This document shows positions 1 through 8,934 of a stretch of 64,000 bases of DNA, one piece after another. The position numbers were made by a program, and so were the translations under genes. Below the pieces are notes generated by a model. It made no database searches, was not told the DNA's origin, and saw nothing but the letters and a program-made list of their open reading frames with translations. Source of the DNA: an uncultured Bacilli bacterium. Lineage in GTDB: Bacteria; Bacillota_I; Bacilli_A; RF39; UBA660. Where the stretch lies: positions 1-64,000 of the forward strand of contig CAKPCJ010000001.1 in assembly GCA_934141575.1 (NCBI GenBank), read 5' to 3'. Within the stretch, counting starts at the first letter, position 1; every line of letters begins with the position of its first letter.

Positions 1-72
1 TGTATTATAGTTATACCTATAACTGCATATATTACAACGGAAACACTAAAAAAAGATGACAAAAATAATTAA
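1..72 (+). CDS. C-terminal end of an unidentified protein (cut by window start)
   Basis: Frame 1 is open from the first base to a TAA at 70-72, giving a 23-residue tail with a hydrophobic start (CIIVIPITAYITT) and a charged end (LKKDDKNN). This could be a last membrane segment followed by a cytoplasmic tail. Too little remains to name the protein. It is assigned as coding only because it is open and followed by an intergenic gap. Confidence 0.3.
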   Translation, partial: CIIVIPITAYITTETLKKDDKNN

Positions 73-101
73 GTAAAGTTAAAATTATCATATAATTTTA
101 T

Positions 102-482
102 GTGGTAATTTTTTTAAAAATAGTTGAAAATGAAATAGATGTACAATTGAAAAAGTATAAAAACTTAATTCAGGAACTTTTAAGAGATTATGAACAGAAT
201 TATATTTCACAATCAGATTATACTGATTTTAAGGAAAAATATATGTTGCAAATTAATCAACTGAATATAGAAAAAGAAGAACTTTTAAAAATTAAGATTA
301 ATTCTTATAATCTTGAATGGATGAAACAGTTTAAAAAAACAGGTGTTATTAAAGAAATTGATAGAAATGTTGTTGATTGCTTTATTGATAATATTTATGT
401 TAATAATGATAAATCAGTTAATATTAATTTGAAATTTAAAAGTGAATATGAAAATACACTTAGGTATCTTAAAAATAAATAA
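102..482 (+). pseudogene. C-terminal relic of a large serine recombinase
   Basis: The 126-residue reading frame resembles the C-terminal coiled-coil and tail of large serine recombinases of the TnpX/Tn4451 type. It has a long Lys/Glu-rich helix (about 15-65), then a pattern seen at the end of these enzymes: a DR-x-(V)-V-x-x-FID-x-IYV segment near 98-111 followed by beta-strand residues (VNINLKFKSEYE). The catalytic serine domain and zinc ribbon are absent and an in-frame TAA lies just upstream at 93-95. Only a GTG could serve as start and there is no clear ribosome site. It is read as a decayed trace of an integrated element beside rbgA. A small host coiled-coil protein is the alternative. 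Confidence 0.5.
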
Positions 483-493
483 TATGTTATAAT
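483..493 (+). promoter_or_regulatory. Extended -10 promoter of rbgA
   Basis: TATGTTATAAT is a perfect TRTGn-TATAAT extended -10 element; transcription should start near 500, giving a leader of about 40 bases before rbgA. Confidence 0.5.
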
Positions 494-539
494 TGTTCAT
501 GAATAAGTTTTATTTTAAAACATGAAAGGCGTGATAGGT

Positions 540-1418
540 ATGGAAAAAAATGAAAATAAAACAAACATTAACTGGTACCCGGGCCATATGGCAAAAACAA
601 AAAGGCTTATAAGAGAAAATTTAAATTTAGTAGATATAGTATATGAAGTCATAGATGCTAGAATTCCATACTCATCAAAAATTAAAGATATTGATGAACT
701 TATAAAAGATAAACCAAGATTATTAATAATGAGTAAATATGACTTGTGTGATAAAATTGAAACGAACAAATGGATTGAATATTATAATAATAAAGGATAT
801 TACGTTATAACCGTAAACTTATTAGAAAAAAGTGTATCTAAAAAAATAATAGATAAAACAAGTGAAATACTATCAAAATTGGTTTTAAAGAGAGAAGAAA
901 AAGGAATAATAAATTCTAAATTTAGAGCACTTGTTATTGGAATACCTAATGTTGGTAAAAGTACACTTATAAATTTATTATGTTCCAAAAAGAAAGTAGA
1001 AACAGGCAATAAACCTGGTGTTACAAAAAACTTAAATTGGATAAATGTAAATGAAAAATTGGATTTACTAGATACTCCGGGGATACTTTGGCCAAAATTT
1101 GACGATAAAGTAGTAGCGTATAATCTAGCTTCTATGACTGCAATAAAAGAAACAGTTATAGATAACATTGATATCAGTATATACATTTTAAACAAACTAG
1201 AAGAATTATATCCAGAAGTCTTATTAAATAAATACAATATAAAACATGTAAATAATGAAGATATATGTGAAACCCTAGATATAATTGGAAAAAGATATGG
1301 TTGTATTATATTTAAGGGCGAAATAGATTATGACAGAGTATGCAATATAATAATAAATGATATTAAAAACAGTAATATAAAAGGTATAACATTTGATAGA
1401 ATCAGTAACAATAACTAG
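540..1418 (+). CDS. rbgA: Ribosome biogenesis GTPase RbgA (YlqF)
   Basis: Circularly permuted GTPase needed for late assembly of the 50S ribosomal subunit. The permuted motif order is visible: G4 SKYD (65-68), then the P-loop GIPNVGKS (134-141) and DTPG (178-181). The N-terminal WYPGHMAK signature is typical of RbgA, and the 292-residue length matches the family. An ATG at 522 is in frame, but the ATG at 540 is preferred because AAAGG lies ten bases before it and Bacillus RbgA begins close to WFPGH. The gene is followed by its own terminator. rnhB, usually next to rbgA, is separated here by three other genes. Confidence 0.95.
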   Translation: MEKNENKTNINWYPGHMAKTKRLIRENLNLVDIVYEVIDARIPYSSKIKDIDELIKDKPRLLIMSKYDLCDKIETNKWIEYYNNKGYYVITVNLLEKSVSKKIIDKTSEILSKLVLKREEKGIINSKFRALVIGIPNVGKSTLINLLCSKKKVETGNKPGVTKNLNWINVNEKLDLLDTPGILWPKFDDKVVAYNLASMTAIKETVIDNIDISIYILNKLEELYPEVLLNKYNIKHVNNEDICETLDIIGKRYGCIIFKGEIDYDRVCNIIINDIKNSNIKGITFDRISNNN

Positions 1419-1432
1419 TTGTTACTTTTTTT
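1404..1432 (+). terminator. Intrinsic terminator of rbgA
   Basis: AGTAACAA (1404-1411) pairs with TTGTTACT (1419-1426) and runs into eight T residues. The stem contains the rbgA stop codon. Confidence 0.75.
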
Positions 1433-1465
1433 GTCGAAATGTTATCACAATTATGTAAAAAAATA

Positions 1466-1488
1466 TGTGTTATAATCTATATGGTGAT
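1466..1488 (+). promoter_or_regulatory. htrA promoter fused to its ribosome site
   Basis: Extended -10 TGTGTTATAAT (1466-1476), six bases, then GGTGAT (1483-1488) and the ATG at 1492. The predicted transcript starts at or next to the Shine-Dalgarno, leaving a leader of about nine bases. Confidence 0.55.
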
Positions 1489-1491
1489 GAT

Positions 1492-2607
1492 ATGAATAAA
1501 AAAGTAAAATATTTGCTTATATATATAATATCAATTATTCTATCGATATCTGCTGGATCAGTAGCAACTATTTTTGCTTTAGATCATTTTGAAGTAATAA
1601 ATGTTGACAAAGTAATTAATAACAGTGAAAAAGTAGAAACAGTTAGCAAAAACATTTCAATAACAGAAGATAATTCAATAAAAGAATCAATAGATAAAAT
1701 ATATAATGCGGTTGTAGTTGTAGAAGTATACAACAAAAACAATGTCAAAATAGGAAGTGGTTCTGGTTTTGTATACAAAAATACTGACTTTGGGTACATA
1801 ATAACAAATTATCATGTTATAGAAGAGGCAACATCAGTAAAGGTAACAGATGCATCTGGAAACGTAATCGACGCTAAGGTATTAGGCAGTGATGAATATT
1901 CCGATATTGCAGTTTTATCAATACCATCAAATGCAGTATTACAAGTGGCTGAAATAGGTGATTCCACTAAACTTTCTTTGGGTGATACGTTGTTTACAGT
2001 TGGTTCTCCTTTAGGGAGTAAGTACAGTGGAACAGTAACTAAGGGAATACTATCTGGAATAAATAGACAAGTAACTGTAAGTCTTACTAATGGCAATTTT
2101 GTAATGGAAGTTTTACAAACAGATGCTGCAATAAACCCAGGAAATAGTGGTGGACCATTACTAAATATAAACGGTGAAGTTATTGGAGTTACTTCTATGA
2201 AATTGGTTCAAGATGAAATTGAAGGAATGGGATTTGCTATTCCTATTGAACTAGTAATGACAACTGTTCAGAAACTAGAAAAGGGAGAAAAAATTGAAAG
2301 GCCATTATTAGGGGTGTCGTTAATAGATATATCTAATCCATATATATTAAGAAGATATAACATAAGTGTTGGTAGTGTTACAAGTGGGGTAGCAGTAGTA
2401 AGCGTTCAAAATGGTTCACCTGCCTCTACAGGTTTAAAACAGGGCGACATAATAACTGCAATAAATGGAGAAAAAACTGAGGACACAGCGCACTTTAATT
2501 ATATACTATATAAATATGCAGTAGGAGACACTATAAAAATTACATATATTCGTGACGGTAAAGAAAATACGGCAGATATAGTCTTATCAAAAAGTTTGAC
2601 TAATTAG
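1492..2607 (+). CDS. htrA: HtrA/DegP-family membrane-anchored serine protease
   Basis: Envelope quality-control protease of the trypsin/PDZ family (371 aa). It has an N-terminal membrane anchor (about residues 6-30), a trypsin-like domain with the catalytic triad His108 (NYHV), Asp138 (SDIAVL) and Ser219 (GNSGGP), and one C-terminal PDZ domain (about 280-365, ending in a typical GD-x-I-x-x-x-NG pattern). It acts outside the membrane on misfolded or surface proteins. An in-frame ATG at 1465 is rejected because it overlaps the -10 box; the ATG at 1492 has GGTGAT in front. Its 3' end overlaps the convergent gene at 2600-2887 by eight bases. Confidence 0.92.
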   Translation: MNKKVKYLLIYIISIILSISAGSVATIFALDHFEVINVDKVINNSEKVETVSKNISITEDNSIKESIDKIYNAVVVVEVYNKNNVKIGSGSGFVYKNTDFGYIITNYHVIEEATSVKVTDASGNVIDAKVLGSDEYSDIAVLSIPSNAVLQVAEIGDSTKLSLGDTLFTVGSPLGSKYSGTVTKGILSGINRQVTVSLTNGNFVMEVLQTDAAINPGNSGGPLLNINGEVIGVTSMKLVQDEIEGMGFAIPIELVMTTVQKLEKGEKIERPLLGVSLIDISNPYILRRYNISVGSVTSGVAVVSVQNGSPASTGLKQGDIITAINGEKTEDTAHFNYILYKYAVGDTIKITYIRDGKENTADIVLSKSLTN

Positions 2608-2887
2608 ATGAATTTTTAAGTTCATCTATTTCTTTTTGAAGGGCATTTACCATTTTCTGCATAAGATATGTTGGATCATTAAAATTTTGTTGACTTGTAT
2701 TTTGCTGCTGCCTTTCTTGCATAACCTGTCTATAAAATCCATTTGTACATAAAACTTGAGCTACAAGCATCAACCAGTTCCCAAGCGCATTTTGTTCATT
2801 TGCAGTTAAATCATCTAGCAAAATAAAACCAATTGTAGTAGCGCTTAACGTAAATAATTTTGGTGAAATATTAGGCAATAAATTCAT
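2600..2887 (-). CDS. Conserved-looking hypothetical protein (95 aa)
   Basis: Family not recognised. The 95-residue protein has an N-terminal half rich in hydrophobic residues (around LTANEQNALGNWLMLVAQVL), a Gln-rich middle (ERQQQNTSQQNF) and a short C-terminal amphipathic helix. It has no signal peptide. AAGGAG lies correctly before the ATG. It is divergent from the gene at 2968 and convergent with htrA, whose stop and terminator lie inside its last codons. Confidence 0.65.
   Translation of the reverse strand: MNLLPNISPKLFTLSATTIGFILLDDLTANEQNALGNWLMLVAQVLCTNGFYRQVMQERQQQNTSQQNFNDPTYLMQKMVNALQKEIDELKNSSN
2606..2636 (+). terminator. Intrinsic terminator of htrA
   Basis: AGATGAA (2606-2612) pairs with TTCATCT (2621-2627), followed by a T-rich tract. 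It lies inside the 3' end of the convergent gene. Confidence 0.6.
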
Positions 2888-2967
2888 AATATAGACTCCT
2901 TATTTAATAATATTGATTTTTTTAATAAGTTATGATAGTATATTGTACATTTAGAAAGGTGGTTATT

Positions 2968-3936
2968 ATGTATACAAAAATTGAAAAATTAATGAAAAAA
3001 ATGGGACTCGACTTAAAAAAAATAGAAAATAAAAAAATTAGAAACGAACTTTTAGCACTTATAATGCTATATTTATCCCCATATCAGATATGTGGAAAAC
3101 CATATAAAAAGGATATAATGACTAATGTTAGAACAATACCACTTTGTGAACTTACTAAAGAAAAATTATTTGAAATAGCAAGTGATCCTTCATATATAAA
3201 AGAAATAGTAGATGAAAATAAGACAAGAACGATAGTTGAAGGCTATAAAGTACAAGATGCAAGAAATGGCTTAAATGGCCCAGAATATAATTTTGAAGTT
3301 ATTTATGACAAAGAAAATAATATATATACAATAGAAGGATATCCTTTAGTTCAAGAAAGTTTCAGTCATCATAATTTTAATGGTGGTTTCTACATAGAGT
3401 ATGATCCAAAAGCTGAAAGAATATTTGGGAAAACTTATGAAAAAACATTAGATTATAAGTTAAAAGTAAGCAAACATAAATATGATTATATATATGATAG
3501 TTTATTATTGACAAGTAGAGAAGATTTTTATGAAGCTAGTTCTGTAATAAGAATGGAAGGAAAATACACAAGAAGTATTTGCTATAGATACAAACTAAGT
3601 GATATTTATAGAAATATTGATAGAGAATTTTCATGCAATCAGTTATCACTGCAATTCGAACGTCTTTCATTTGCTTCAAGAGAAAAATGTGTAGTTGGAA
3701 TTAATCATCAAGGTCCTAATTTCTTTGGTATAGATAGAGTTGAAAATGGAGTTAATATATATAGCTATGTGCCAGGTGAATTATATGGTGATAGTGAGAA
3801 AACATATAATGATTCTGAAAAATACGAATTTTCACAAAAAAACAAATCAACTTTATTAGTAAATGAAATGATATACATGAAAGAATATATATCAAGCAGA
3901 ATACATAATAAAAAAAGAATTAAATCAAAAAAATAA
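2968..3936 (+). CDS. Hypothetical protein, 322 aa
   Basis: I do not recognise this family. The protein is soluble by eye: no signal peptide or membrane segment, an N-terminal Lys-rich helix, then a long alpha/beta region with many aromatic residues and a basic tail (RIHNKKRIKSKK). An upstream in-frame start at 2932 is rejected because AAAGGTGG sits directly before the ATG at 2968. It stands alone between a divergent neighbour and rnhB. Confidence 0.75.
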   Translation: MYTKIEKLMKKMGLDLKKIENKKIRNELLALIMLYLSPYQICGKPYKKDIMTNVRTIPLCELTKEKLFEIASDPSYIKEIVDENKTRTIVEGYKVQDARNGLNGPEYNFEVIYDKENNIYTIEGYPLVQESFSHHNFNGGFYIEYDPKAERIFGKTYEKTLDYKLKVSKHKYDYIYDSLLLTSREDFYEASSVIRMEGKYTRSICYRYKLSDIYRNIDREFSCNQLSLQFERLSFASREKCVVGINHQGPNFFGIDRVENGVNIYSYVPGELYGDSEKTYNDSEKYEFSQKNKSTLLVNEMIYMKEYISSRIHNKKRIKSKK

Positions 3937-3957
3937 AAGATATTAATTCTTTTTTTA
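3916..3957 (+). terminator. Probable terminator after the 322-aa gene
   Basis: AGAATTAA (3916-3923) can pair with TTAATTCT (3943-3950) before a run of T. The 19-base loop makes it weaker than the other terminators here. Confidence 0.4.
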
Positions 3958-3978
3958 TGTTAAAATGATAAAGGTGAG
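3956..3978 (+). promoter_or_regulatory. rnhB promoter fused to its ribosome site
   Basis: TATGTTAAAAT (3956-3966), six bases, then GGTGAG and the ATG at 3982. Same architecture as htrA. Confidence 0.5.
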
Positions 3979-3981
3979 AAT

Positions 3982-4614
3982 ATGATTAACAATAGAGAAT
4001 ACGAGGAAAAACTAATTGAAAGTGGAATAAAATATATAGGTGGTGTGGATGAAGTAGGAAGAGGTCCACTTATAGGACCTGTAGTGGCAGCGTGCGTAGT
4101 ATTACCACTTGATTTTACTTTAGAAGGATTAACAGATTCTAAAAAATTAAGTGAAAAGAAAAGGGAAAAGTTTTACGATTATATAGTAAATAATTCCTTA
4201 GCATATGGAATTGGCTGCGTAGGTCCTGAAGAAATAGATGAGATAAACATATATCAAGCAAGTGCAAAAGCAATGAAAATAGCAATTGAACAAGTTCAGA
4301 AGCAAATAGACCTAGAACATGTTTTGATAGATGCTATGCCACTAAAACTTGATATTCCAACAACATCAATAATTAAGGGAGATTTAAAAAGCATAACTAT
4401 TTCTGCCGCAAGTGTTATTGCAAAAGTAACAAGAGATAGAATGATGTACGAATTAGATGAAAAATATCCAATGTATGGTTTTGGTAGCCATAAAGGTTAT
4501 CCAACAAAAAAACACATAGAGGCAATTGAAAAATATGGTCTTATTGATGGATATAGAAAGACTTATGGTCCTATAAAAGACTATATCGAACGTAAAAATT
4601 GTGTAAATAACTAA
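3982..4614 (+). CDS. rnhB: Ribonuclease HII
   Basis: Removes RNA from RNA-DNA hybrids, including single ribonucleotides left in DNA, by metal-dependent hydrolysis. The 210-residue protein carries the RNase HII core: Asp23-Glu24 in GVDEVGRG, Asp117 in LIDAMP, and the SVIAKVTRDR motif with Asp152. Length and motif spacing are normal. The start is set by AAAGGTGAG eight bases ahead. It lies before topA, with about 80 bases and probably a separate promoter between them. Confidence 0.95.
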   Translation: MINNREYEEKLIESGIKYIGGVDEVGRGPLIGPVVAACVVLPLDFTLEGLTDSKKLSEKKREKFYDYIVNNSLAYGIGCVGPEEIDEINIYQASAKAMKIAIEQVQKQIDLEHVLIDAMPLKLDIPTTSIIKGDLKSITISAASVIAKVTRDRMMYELDEKYPMYGFGSHKGYPTKKHIEAIEKYGLIDGYRKTYGPIKDYIERKNCVNN

Positions 4615-4694
4615 AAGAATAGATATTGACATATAATATTAAATATGAAAATATATATACTATAAAAATAAAATTAATTTAAGGAGTTGATTTT

Positions 4695-6719
4695 ATGAAG
4701 AATCTAGTAATAGTTGAATCCCCAAGTAAATCTCATACAATTGAAAAATATCTTGGAAAAGATTACAAAGTAATATCAAGTATGGGGCATATTAGAGATT
4801 TAGCTACAACAGGGAAATATGGATTAGGAGTAGATGTAGAAAATAATTTTGCACCAAACTATACACCAATAAAGGGAAAGAAAAAATTGATTACTGAACT
4901 AAAAAAACAGGCATCCAATTATGAACATATATATCTTGCAACCGATCCAGATCGTGAGGGAGAGGCAATTTCTTGGCACTTATATGATGTTTTAGGTTTG
5001 AATGATAATAATTATGATAGGATAGTTTTCAATGAAATCACAAAAGATAAAGTATTAGATAGTTTTAATTACGCAAGAAAAATAGATTATGATTTAGTTC
5101 ATTCTCAAGAGACAAGAAGAATACTAGACCGTATAATAGGATTTAGGCTTAGTAAAGTAATGCAATCAAAAATCGGAAGTAAAAGTGCTGGCCGTGTCCA
5201 AAGTGTAGCACTTAAATTAATAGTTGATAGAGAAAGAGAAATAGAAAAGTTTATTCCAGAAGAATATTGGACTATAACTGCGTTTTTTGATTCATTTGAT
5301 GCTGAATTGGATAAATATCACGGCAAAGAGGTAAAAATACCTGGAAAAGTTCAAGCAGATGAAATTTTATCACAATTAAGTAATACATTTAACATACAGG
5401 ATGTATCAAAAAAAGATAAATCCAAAAAATCAAAAGCTCCTTATATAACATCGACATTACAACAAGAAGCCTCAACAAAATTAGGTTTTACAGGTAAGAA
5501 AACAATGAGTATAGCCCAAAAGCTATATGAAGGTATAGAACTATCTAACGAAACTACCGGTTTAATTACATATATGCGTACAGATTCAGTACGTATATCT
5601 GATGAATTCATTAAAGCAACTTACAAATATATTGAAAAAAATTATGGTAAAGAATATATTGGATCAATAAAAGTATCAAAAAAGACAGAAAATGTACAAG
5701 ATGCTCACGAAGCTATAAGACCAACAAGCATTGATAGGACTCCTGAATCTGTTAAGCAGTATTTAAGCAATGATGAATATAAACTATACAGCCTTATATA
5801 CTATAGAGCACTTGCTTCTTTAATGCATGATGCAAAAGTAAAACAAACTACAATCATATTAGAAAATAATGGATATACATTTAAAACAACAGGAAGTGTA
5901 GTTGTATTTGACGGATATTTAAAAGTATATAAAGATTACGAAAATAGTGAAGATAAAATTTTGCCAGATTTAGAAAATCTTCATATAAATAAACTTATAT
6001 CTAATTCAATCGAATCAAAACAGCATTTTACTCAACCGCCAGCAAGATATTCCGAGGCAAAATTAATACAAGCACTTGAGGAATTAGGTATTGGTAGACC
6101 ATCAACATATGCTAAAATAGTTGAAACATTAATTGAAAGAACATATGTAGAAATTATTGAAAAGAAATTTAAACCAACAGCAATAGGTATCGAAACAACT
6201 GATGCTTTGCAGCAATTCTTCTCTGAGCTAATAAATGTAGAATACACAGCACAAATGGAAAATGAACTAGACCAAATTGCCGACGGGAAACTTGTTTGGT
6301 ATAAAATGCTTAAAGAATTTTATGATGAATTTATACCAACAGTAGATAATGCTCTTCAAAATATGGAAAAGAAAAAAGATGAAGAGACAGGTGAAGTATG
6401 CCCAAATTGTGGAAGCCCAATGGTTAAGAAAAGAAGCAGATATGGAACTTTTGAAGCTTGCAGTAACTATCCTACTTGTAAATATATAAAACAAGAAGAA
6501 AAAAAAGTTAATGAAATAACTAAATGTCCAAACTGCGATGGAATGATAGTAGAAAAGAAAAGTAAACGAGGCAAAGTTTTCTATGGATGTAATAACTATC
6601 CAAAATGTAAAACTGCATATTGGGATAAACCAACTGGGCAAAAGTGCCCAAATTGTGGTGAAATGTTAGTAGAAAAGAAAAATGAAATAAAATGCTCAAG
6701 CTGTGATTATAAGATATAA
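4695..6719 (+). CDS. topA: DNA topoisomerase I (type IA)
   Basis: Relaxes negative supercoils by single-strand passage. The 674-residue protein has an N-terminal Toprim domain (VESPSKS near residue 8; ATDPDREGEA), the catalytic tyrosine Tyr293 in GLITYMRTDS, the conserved SAGRVQS motif, and three C-terminal four-cysteine zinc ribbons from about residue 569 (CPNC...C...C repeated), the last shortened. AAGGAG precedes the ATG. dprA, which often sits just upstream in Bacillus, is absent. Confidence 0.97.
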   Translation: MKNLVIVESPSKSHTIEKYLGKDYKVISSMGHIRDLATTGKYGLGVDVENNFAPNYTPIKGKKKLITELKKQASNYEHIYLATDPDREGEAISWHLYDVLGLNDNNYDRIVFNEITKDKVLDSFNYARKIDYDLVHSQETRRILDRIIGFRLSKVMQSKIGSKSAGRVQSVALKLIVDREREIEKFIPEEYWTITAFFDSFDAELDKYHGKEVKIPGKVQADEILSQLSNTFNIQDVSKKDKSKKSKAPYITSTLQQEASTKLGFTGKKTMSIAQKLYEGIELSNETTGLITYMRTDSVRISDEFIKATYKYIEKNYGKEYIGSIKVSKKTENVQDAHEAIRPTSIDRTPESVKQYLSNDEYKLYSLIYYRALASLMHDAKVKQTTIILENNGYTFKTTGSVVVFDGYLKVYKDYENSEDKILPDLENLHINKLISNSIESKQHFTQPPARYSEAKLIQALEELGIGRPSTYAKIVETLIERTYVEIIEKKFKPTAIGIETTDALQQFFSELINVEYTAQMENELDQIADGKLVWYKMLKEFYDEFIPTVDNALQNMEKKKDEETGEVCPNCGSPMVKKRSRYGTFEACSNYPTCKYIKQEEKKVNEITKCPNCDGMIVEKKSKRGKVFYGCNNYPKCKTAYWDKPTGQKCPNCGEMLVEKKNEIKCSSCDYKI

Positions 6720-6750
6720 AAAGTTTAAAACTATTTAAACTTTTTTATTT
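6718..6750 (+). terminator. Intrinsic terminator of topA
   Basis: AAAAAGTTTAAA pairs with TTTAAACTTTTT across a four-base loop, followed by T. The miaA -10 box begins only a few bases after the T run. Confidence 0.75.
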
Positions 6751-6756
6751 TTAAAG

Positions 6757-6774
6757 TATAATTAAAATAGGTGA
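6757..6774 (+). promoter_or_regulatory. miaA -10 box next to its ribosome site
   Basis: TATAAT (6757-6762), then AGGTGA (6769-6774) and the ATG at 6779. The predicted leader is about ten bases. The matching -35 position falls in the downstream arm of the topA terminator. Confidence 0.5.
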
Positions 6775-6778
6775 AAAA

Positions 6779-7654
6779 ATGAATAAAATTATAGTTATAA
6801 CCGGTCCAACCGGTGTTGGAAAAACAAAATTAAGTATAGAATTAGCAAAAAAATTAAACGGAGAAATCATTAATGCTGATAGTATGCAAGTATATAGAGA
6901 ATTGGACATAGGAACAGCAAAAATAACGGAATCTGAAAAAGAAAGTATTAAACATTACCTATTTGATATATGTGATGTAAATGATTTTTATACAGTAAAA
7001 GATTACCAACGTGATTGTAGAAGATCAATTGAAGAAATAATTAAAAAAGGTAAAACCCCAATTATTGTAGGGGGTACTGGATTATATATAAAATCAGCAT
7101 TGTATAACTATATTTTTAAAGAAGAAGACACAAGTAACAATTATGATAACATGACTAACGAAGAAATGTATGAATTCATTAAAAAAAATACAAAGGAAGA
7201 AGTTCACATAAATAATAGAAAGCGTATGATTAGAATACTAGATAAATATAATAATAACAATCTTGATACTGAGAAAAAAGAAAATGAACTTGTATATGAT
7301 AATGTATTTTTTATTGGTCTTACCACTGAAAGAGATAAATTGTATGAAATAGTCGATAATAGAGTAGATAAAATGATAGAAAAAGGATTAATAGAAGAGG
7401 CACAAAAACTTTATAACAGAAAGATACATTCTAAAGCTGTGACTACTGGAATTGGATACAAAGAACTTTATCAATATTTTGACGGAATAATTACATTAGA
7501 TGAAGCAATAGAACTAATAAAGAAAAATACACGCCATTATATAAAGAGACAATATACGTGGTTTAATAATAAAATGAATATAGAGTGGTTTAACGTGGAT
7601 TTTGATAATTTTGATAATACAATAAAACAAGTTAGTGAATATATAGAGGGATAA
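6779..7654 (+). CDS. miaA: tRNA dimethylallyltransferase
   Basis: Transfers a dimethylallyl group to A37 of tRNAs reading codons that start with U. The P-loop GPTGVGKT is at residues 8-15, and the NADSMQVY and DIGTAK motifs that bind substrate follow. Later GGTGLY and a basic C-terminal region (RQYTWF) complete the family pattern. The 291-residue length is typical. tcdA begins one base after the miaA stop, so the two tRNA position-37 enzymes are co-transcribed. Confidence 0.95.
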   Translation: MNKIIVITGPTGVGKTKLSIELAKKLNGEIINADSMQVYRELDIGTAKITESEKESIKHYLFDICDVNDFYTVKDYQRDCRRSIEEIIKKGKTPIIVGGTGLYIKSALYNYIFKEEDTSNNYDNMTNEEMYEFIKKNTKEEVHINNRKRMIRILDKYNNNNLDTEKKENELVYDNVFFIGLTTERDKLYEIVDNRVDKMIEKGLIEEAQKLYNRKIHSKAVTTGIGYKELYQYFDGIITLDEAIELIKKNTRHYIKRQYTWFNNKMNIEWFNVDFDNFDNTIKQVSEYIEG

Positions 7655-7655
7655 T

Positions 7656-8348
7656 ATGTTTAATAGATTAGAGAAGATAATAGGTACAGAAAATTTAAAA
7701 AAATTAAATTCAAAAACAGTGGCGATTATTGGCGTTGGTGGTGTAGGAAGCTATGCAGTAGAAGCACTCGCACGAAATAATATAGGAAGACTTATATTAG
7801 TTGATTTTGATGAAGTAGACAGAACAAATATAAACAGACAAATAGAAGCATTAAATTCTACAGTCGGTTTGAAAAAAGCAGAAGTTTTAAAAGAAAGAAT
7901 CCTAGATATAAATCCAAAATGTGATGTTAAAGTAATTTTAGAATTCATTGATCAAAATAATATGGATTTAATATTTAATGAAAAAATAGATTATCTTATT
8001 GATGCATGTGATACTATAGCAACTAAAAAGGCAGTAATTGAAGAATGTATCAAAAGGAATATCAAGTTTATTTCGAGCATGGGAACCGGAAATAAATTAA
8101 ATCCCAAATTATTAGAAATAACAACAATAGATAAAACCAATTATGATCCACTTGCTAAAATAATGAGAAAATGGGCAAAAGATAACAAAATAGAAAAAAA
8201 AATAAAAGTGGTATCCTCTACTGAAAGACCAATTAAAACAGGCGATAGGACACCTGGATCTTGTAGTATAGTTCCATCAAGTGCGGGAATATTATGTGCA
8301 AGTTATATTATAAATGATATAGTAAGCATAAATAGTAATACAATTTAA
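7656..8348 (+). CDS. tcdA: tRNA threonylcarbamoyladenosine dehydratase (TcdA/YrvM type)
   Basis: E1-like ATP-dependent enzyme that cyclises t6A at position 37 of ANN-decoding tRNAs. The Rossmann glycine-rich segment GVGGVGSYAVE lies near residues 26-36, and VDFDEVDRTNINRQ provides ATP-binding residues. The MGTGNK and PGSCS patterns of the TcdA branch follow. At 230 residues it lacks extra domains of MoeB or ThiF. Coupling to miaA supports a tRNA role. Ring formation rather than another E1-type reaction is inferred from family likeness. Confidence 0.88.
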   Translation: MFNRLEKIIGTENLKKLNSKTVAIIGVGGVGSYAVEALARNNIGRLILVDFDEVDRTNINRQIEALNSTVGLKKAEVLKERILDINPKCDVKVILEFIDQNNMDLIFNEKIDYLIDACDTIATKKAVIEECIKRNIKFISSMGTGNKLNPKLLEITTIDKTNYDPLAKIMRKWAKDNKIEKKIKVVSSTERPIKTGDRTPGSCSIVPSSAGILCASYIINDIVSINSNTI

Positions 8349-8362
8349 ATAAAAGTGTAAAT

Positions 8363-8397
8363 AAAAGTCTATATTTTTATATTTAGACTTTTTTTTT
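8363..8397 (+). terminator. Intrinsic terminator of miaA-tcdA
   Basis: AAAAGTCTA (8363-8371) pairs with TAGACTTTT (8384-8392), followed by a T run. Confidence 0.8.
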
Positions 8398-8433
8398 ATG
8401 ATTAATTATGATAAAATTAATAAAGTAAGATAG

Positions 8434-8447
8434 TATAATATGGAGGA
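8434..8447 (+). promoter_or_regulatory. sepF -10 box and ribosome site
   Basis: TATAAT (8434-8439) is followed after two bases by GGAGGA (8442-8447), with the ATG at 8454. The close spacing suggests a very short leader. Confidence 0.4.
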
Positions 8448-8453
8448 ATATAT

Positions 8454-8870
8454 ATGGCAATGAAGAAATTCAAAAAGTTTTTCACTAGTGATGAAGACGA
8501 AGATGAAATAAATTCAAACGATAATGAATATTATAAAGTAACACCAGAGGAAGCATTAGAATCTGCAAAGGGTAAAGGAAAAATGATTTTGCTGGAACCT
8601 AGAGCTTATTCTGAATCACAGCAAATTGCTGATTATTTAAAAGCTCGTAATACAGTAGTAGTAAATATGAAAAGAGTAACACCAGATCAAGCAAAAAGAA
8701 TTGTAGACTTTTTAAGCGGTACAGTTTATGCAATATCCGGAGATTTACAGAAAATTGGTGGGGGAATATTTTTATGTACGCCAAACAATATCAATGTAGA
8801 AGGAAAAATAACTGAGGATAACGGTAAAGAAAAAACTCACGATAATACAGATCTTGATACTGAATGGTAA
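8454..8870 (+). CDS. sepF: Cell division protein SepF
   Basis: Cytoplasmic partner of FtsZ that bundles filaments at the division septum and contacts the membrane through its N-terminal helix. The 138-residue protein has a short basic N-terminus (MAMKKFKKFF), an acidic linker, and the conserved SepF fold (about 40-125) with the pattern EPRAYSE...ADYLK...VVVNMKR...QAKRIVDFLSG. divIVA and ileS follow as in Bacillus, but ylmG and ylmH, normally between sepF and divIVA, are missing. Confidence 0.93.
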   Translation: MAMKKFKKFFTSDEDEDEINSNDNEYYKVTPEEALESAKGKGKMILLEPRAYSESQQIADYLKARNTVVVNMKRVTPDQAKRIVDFLSGTVYAISGDLQKIGGGIFLCTPNNINVEGKITEDNGKEKTHDNTDLDTEW

Positions 8871-8877
8871 TTATTTG

Positions 8878-8906
8878 TTGACAAAACACTAAATTGCGAT
8901 TAGAAT
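8878..8906 (+). promoter_or_regulatory. divIVA promoter (sigma-A consensus)
   Basis: TTGACA (8878-8883), a 17-base spacer and TAGAAT (8901-8906). Start expected near 8913, ahead of AAGGTGG. This is among the best -35/-10 pairs in the window. Confidence 0.7.
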
Positions 8907-8934
8907 ATATGAATATGTATCAAGGTGGTGCTTT

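Noticed and set aside
4626..4663. TTGACA upstream of topA as a full promoter
   Set aside because: No good -10 lies 16-18 bases downstream (best matches are at about 20 or 26), so it is not listed as a feature.
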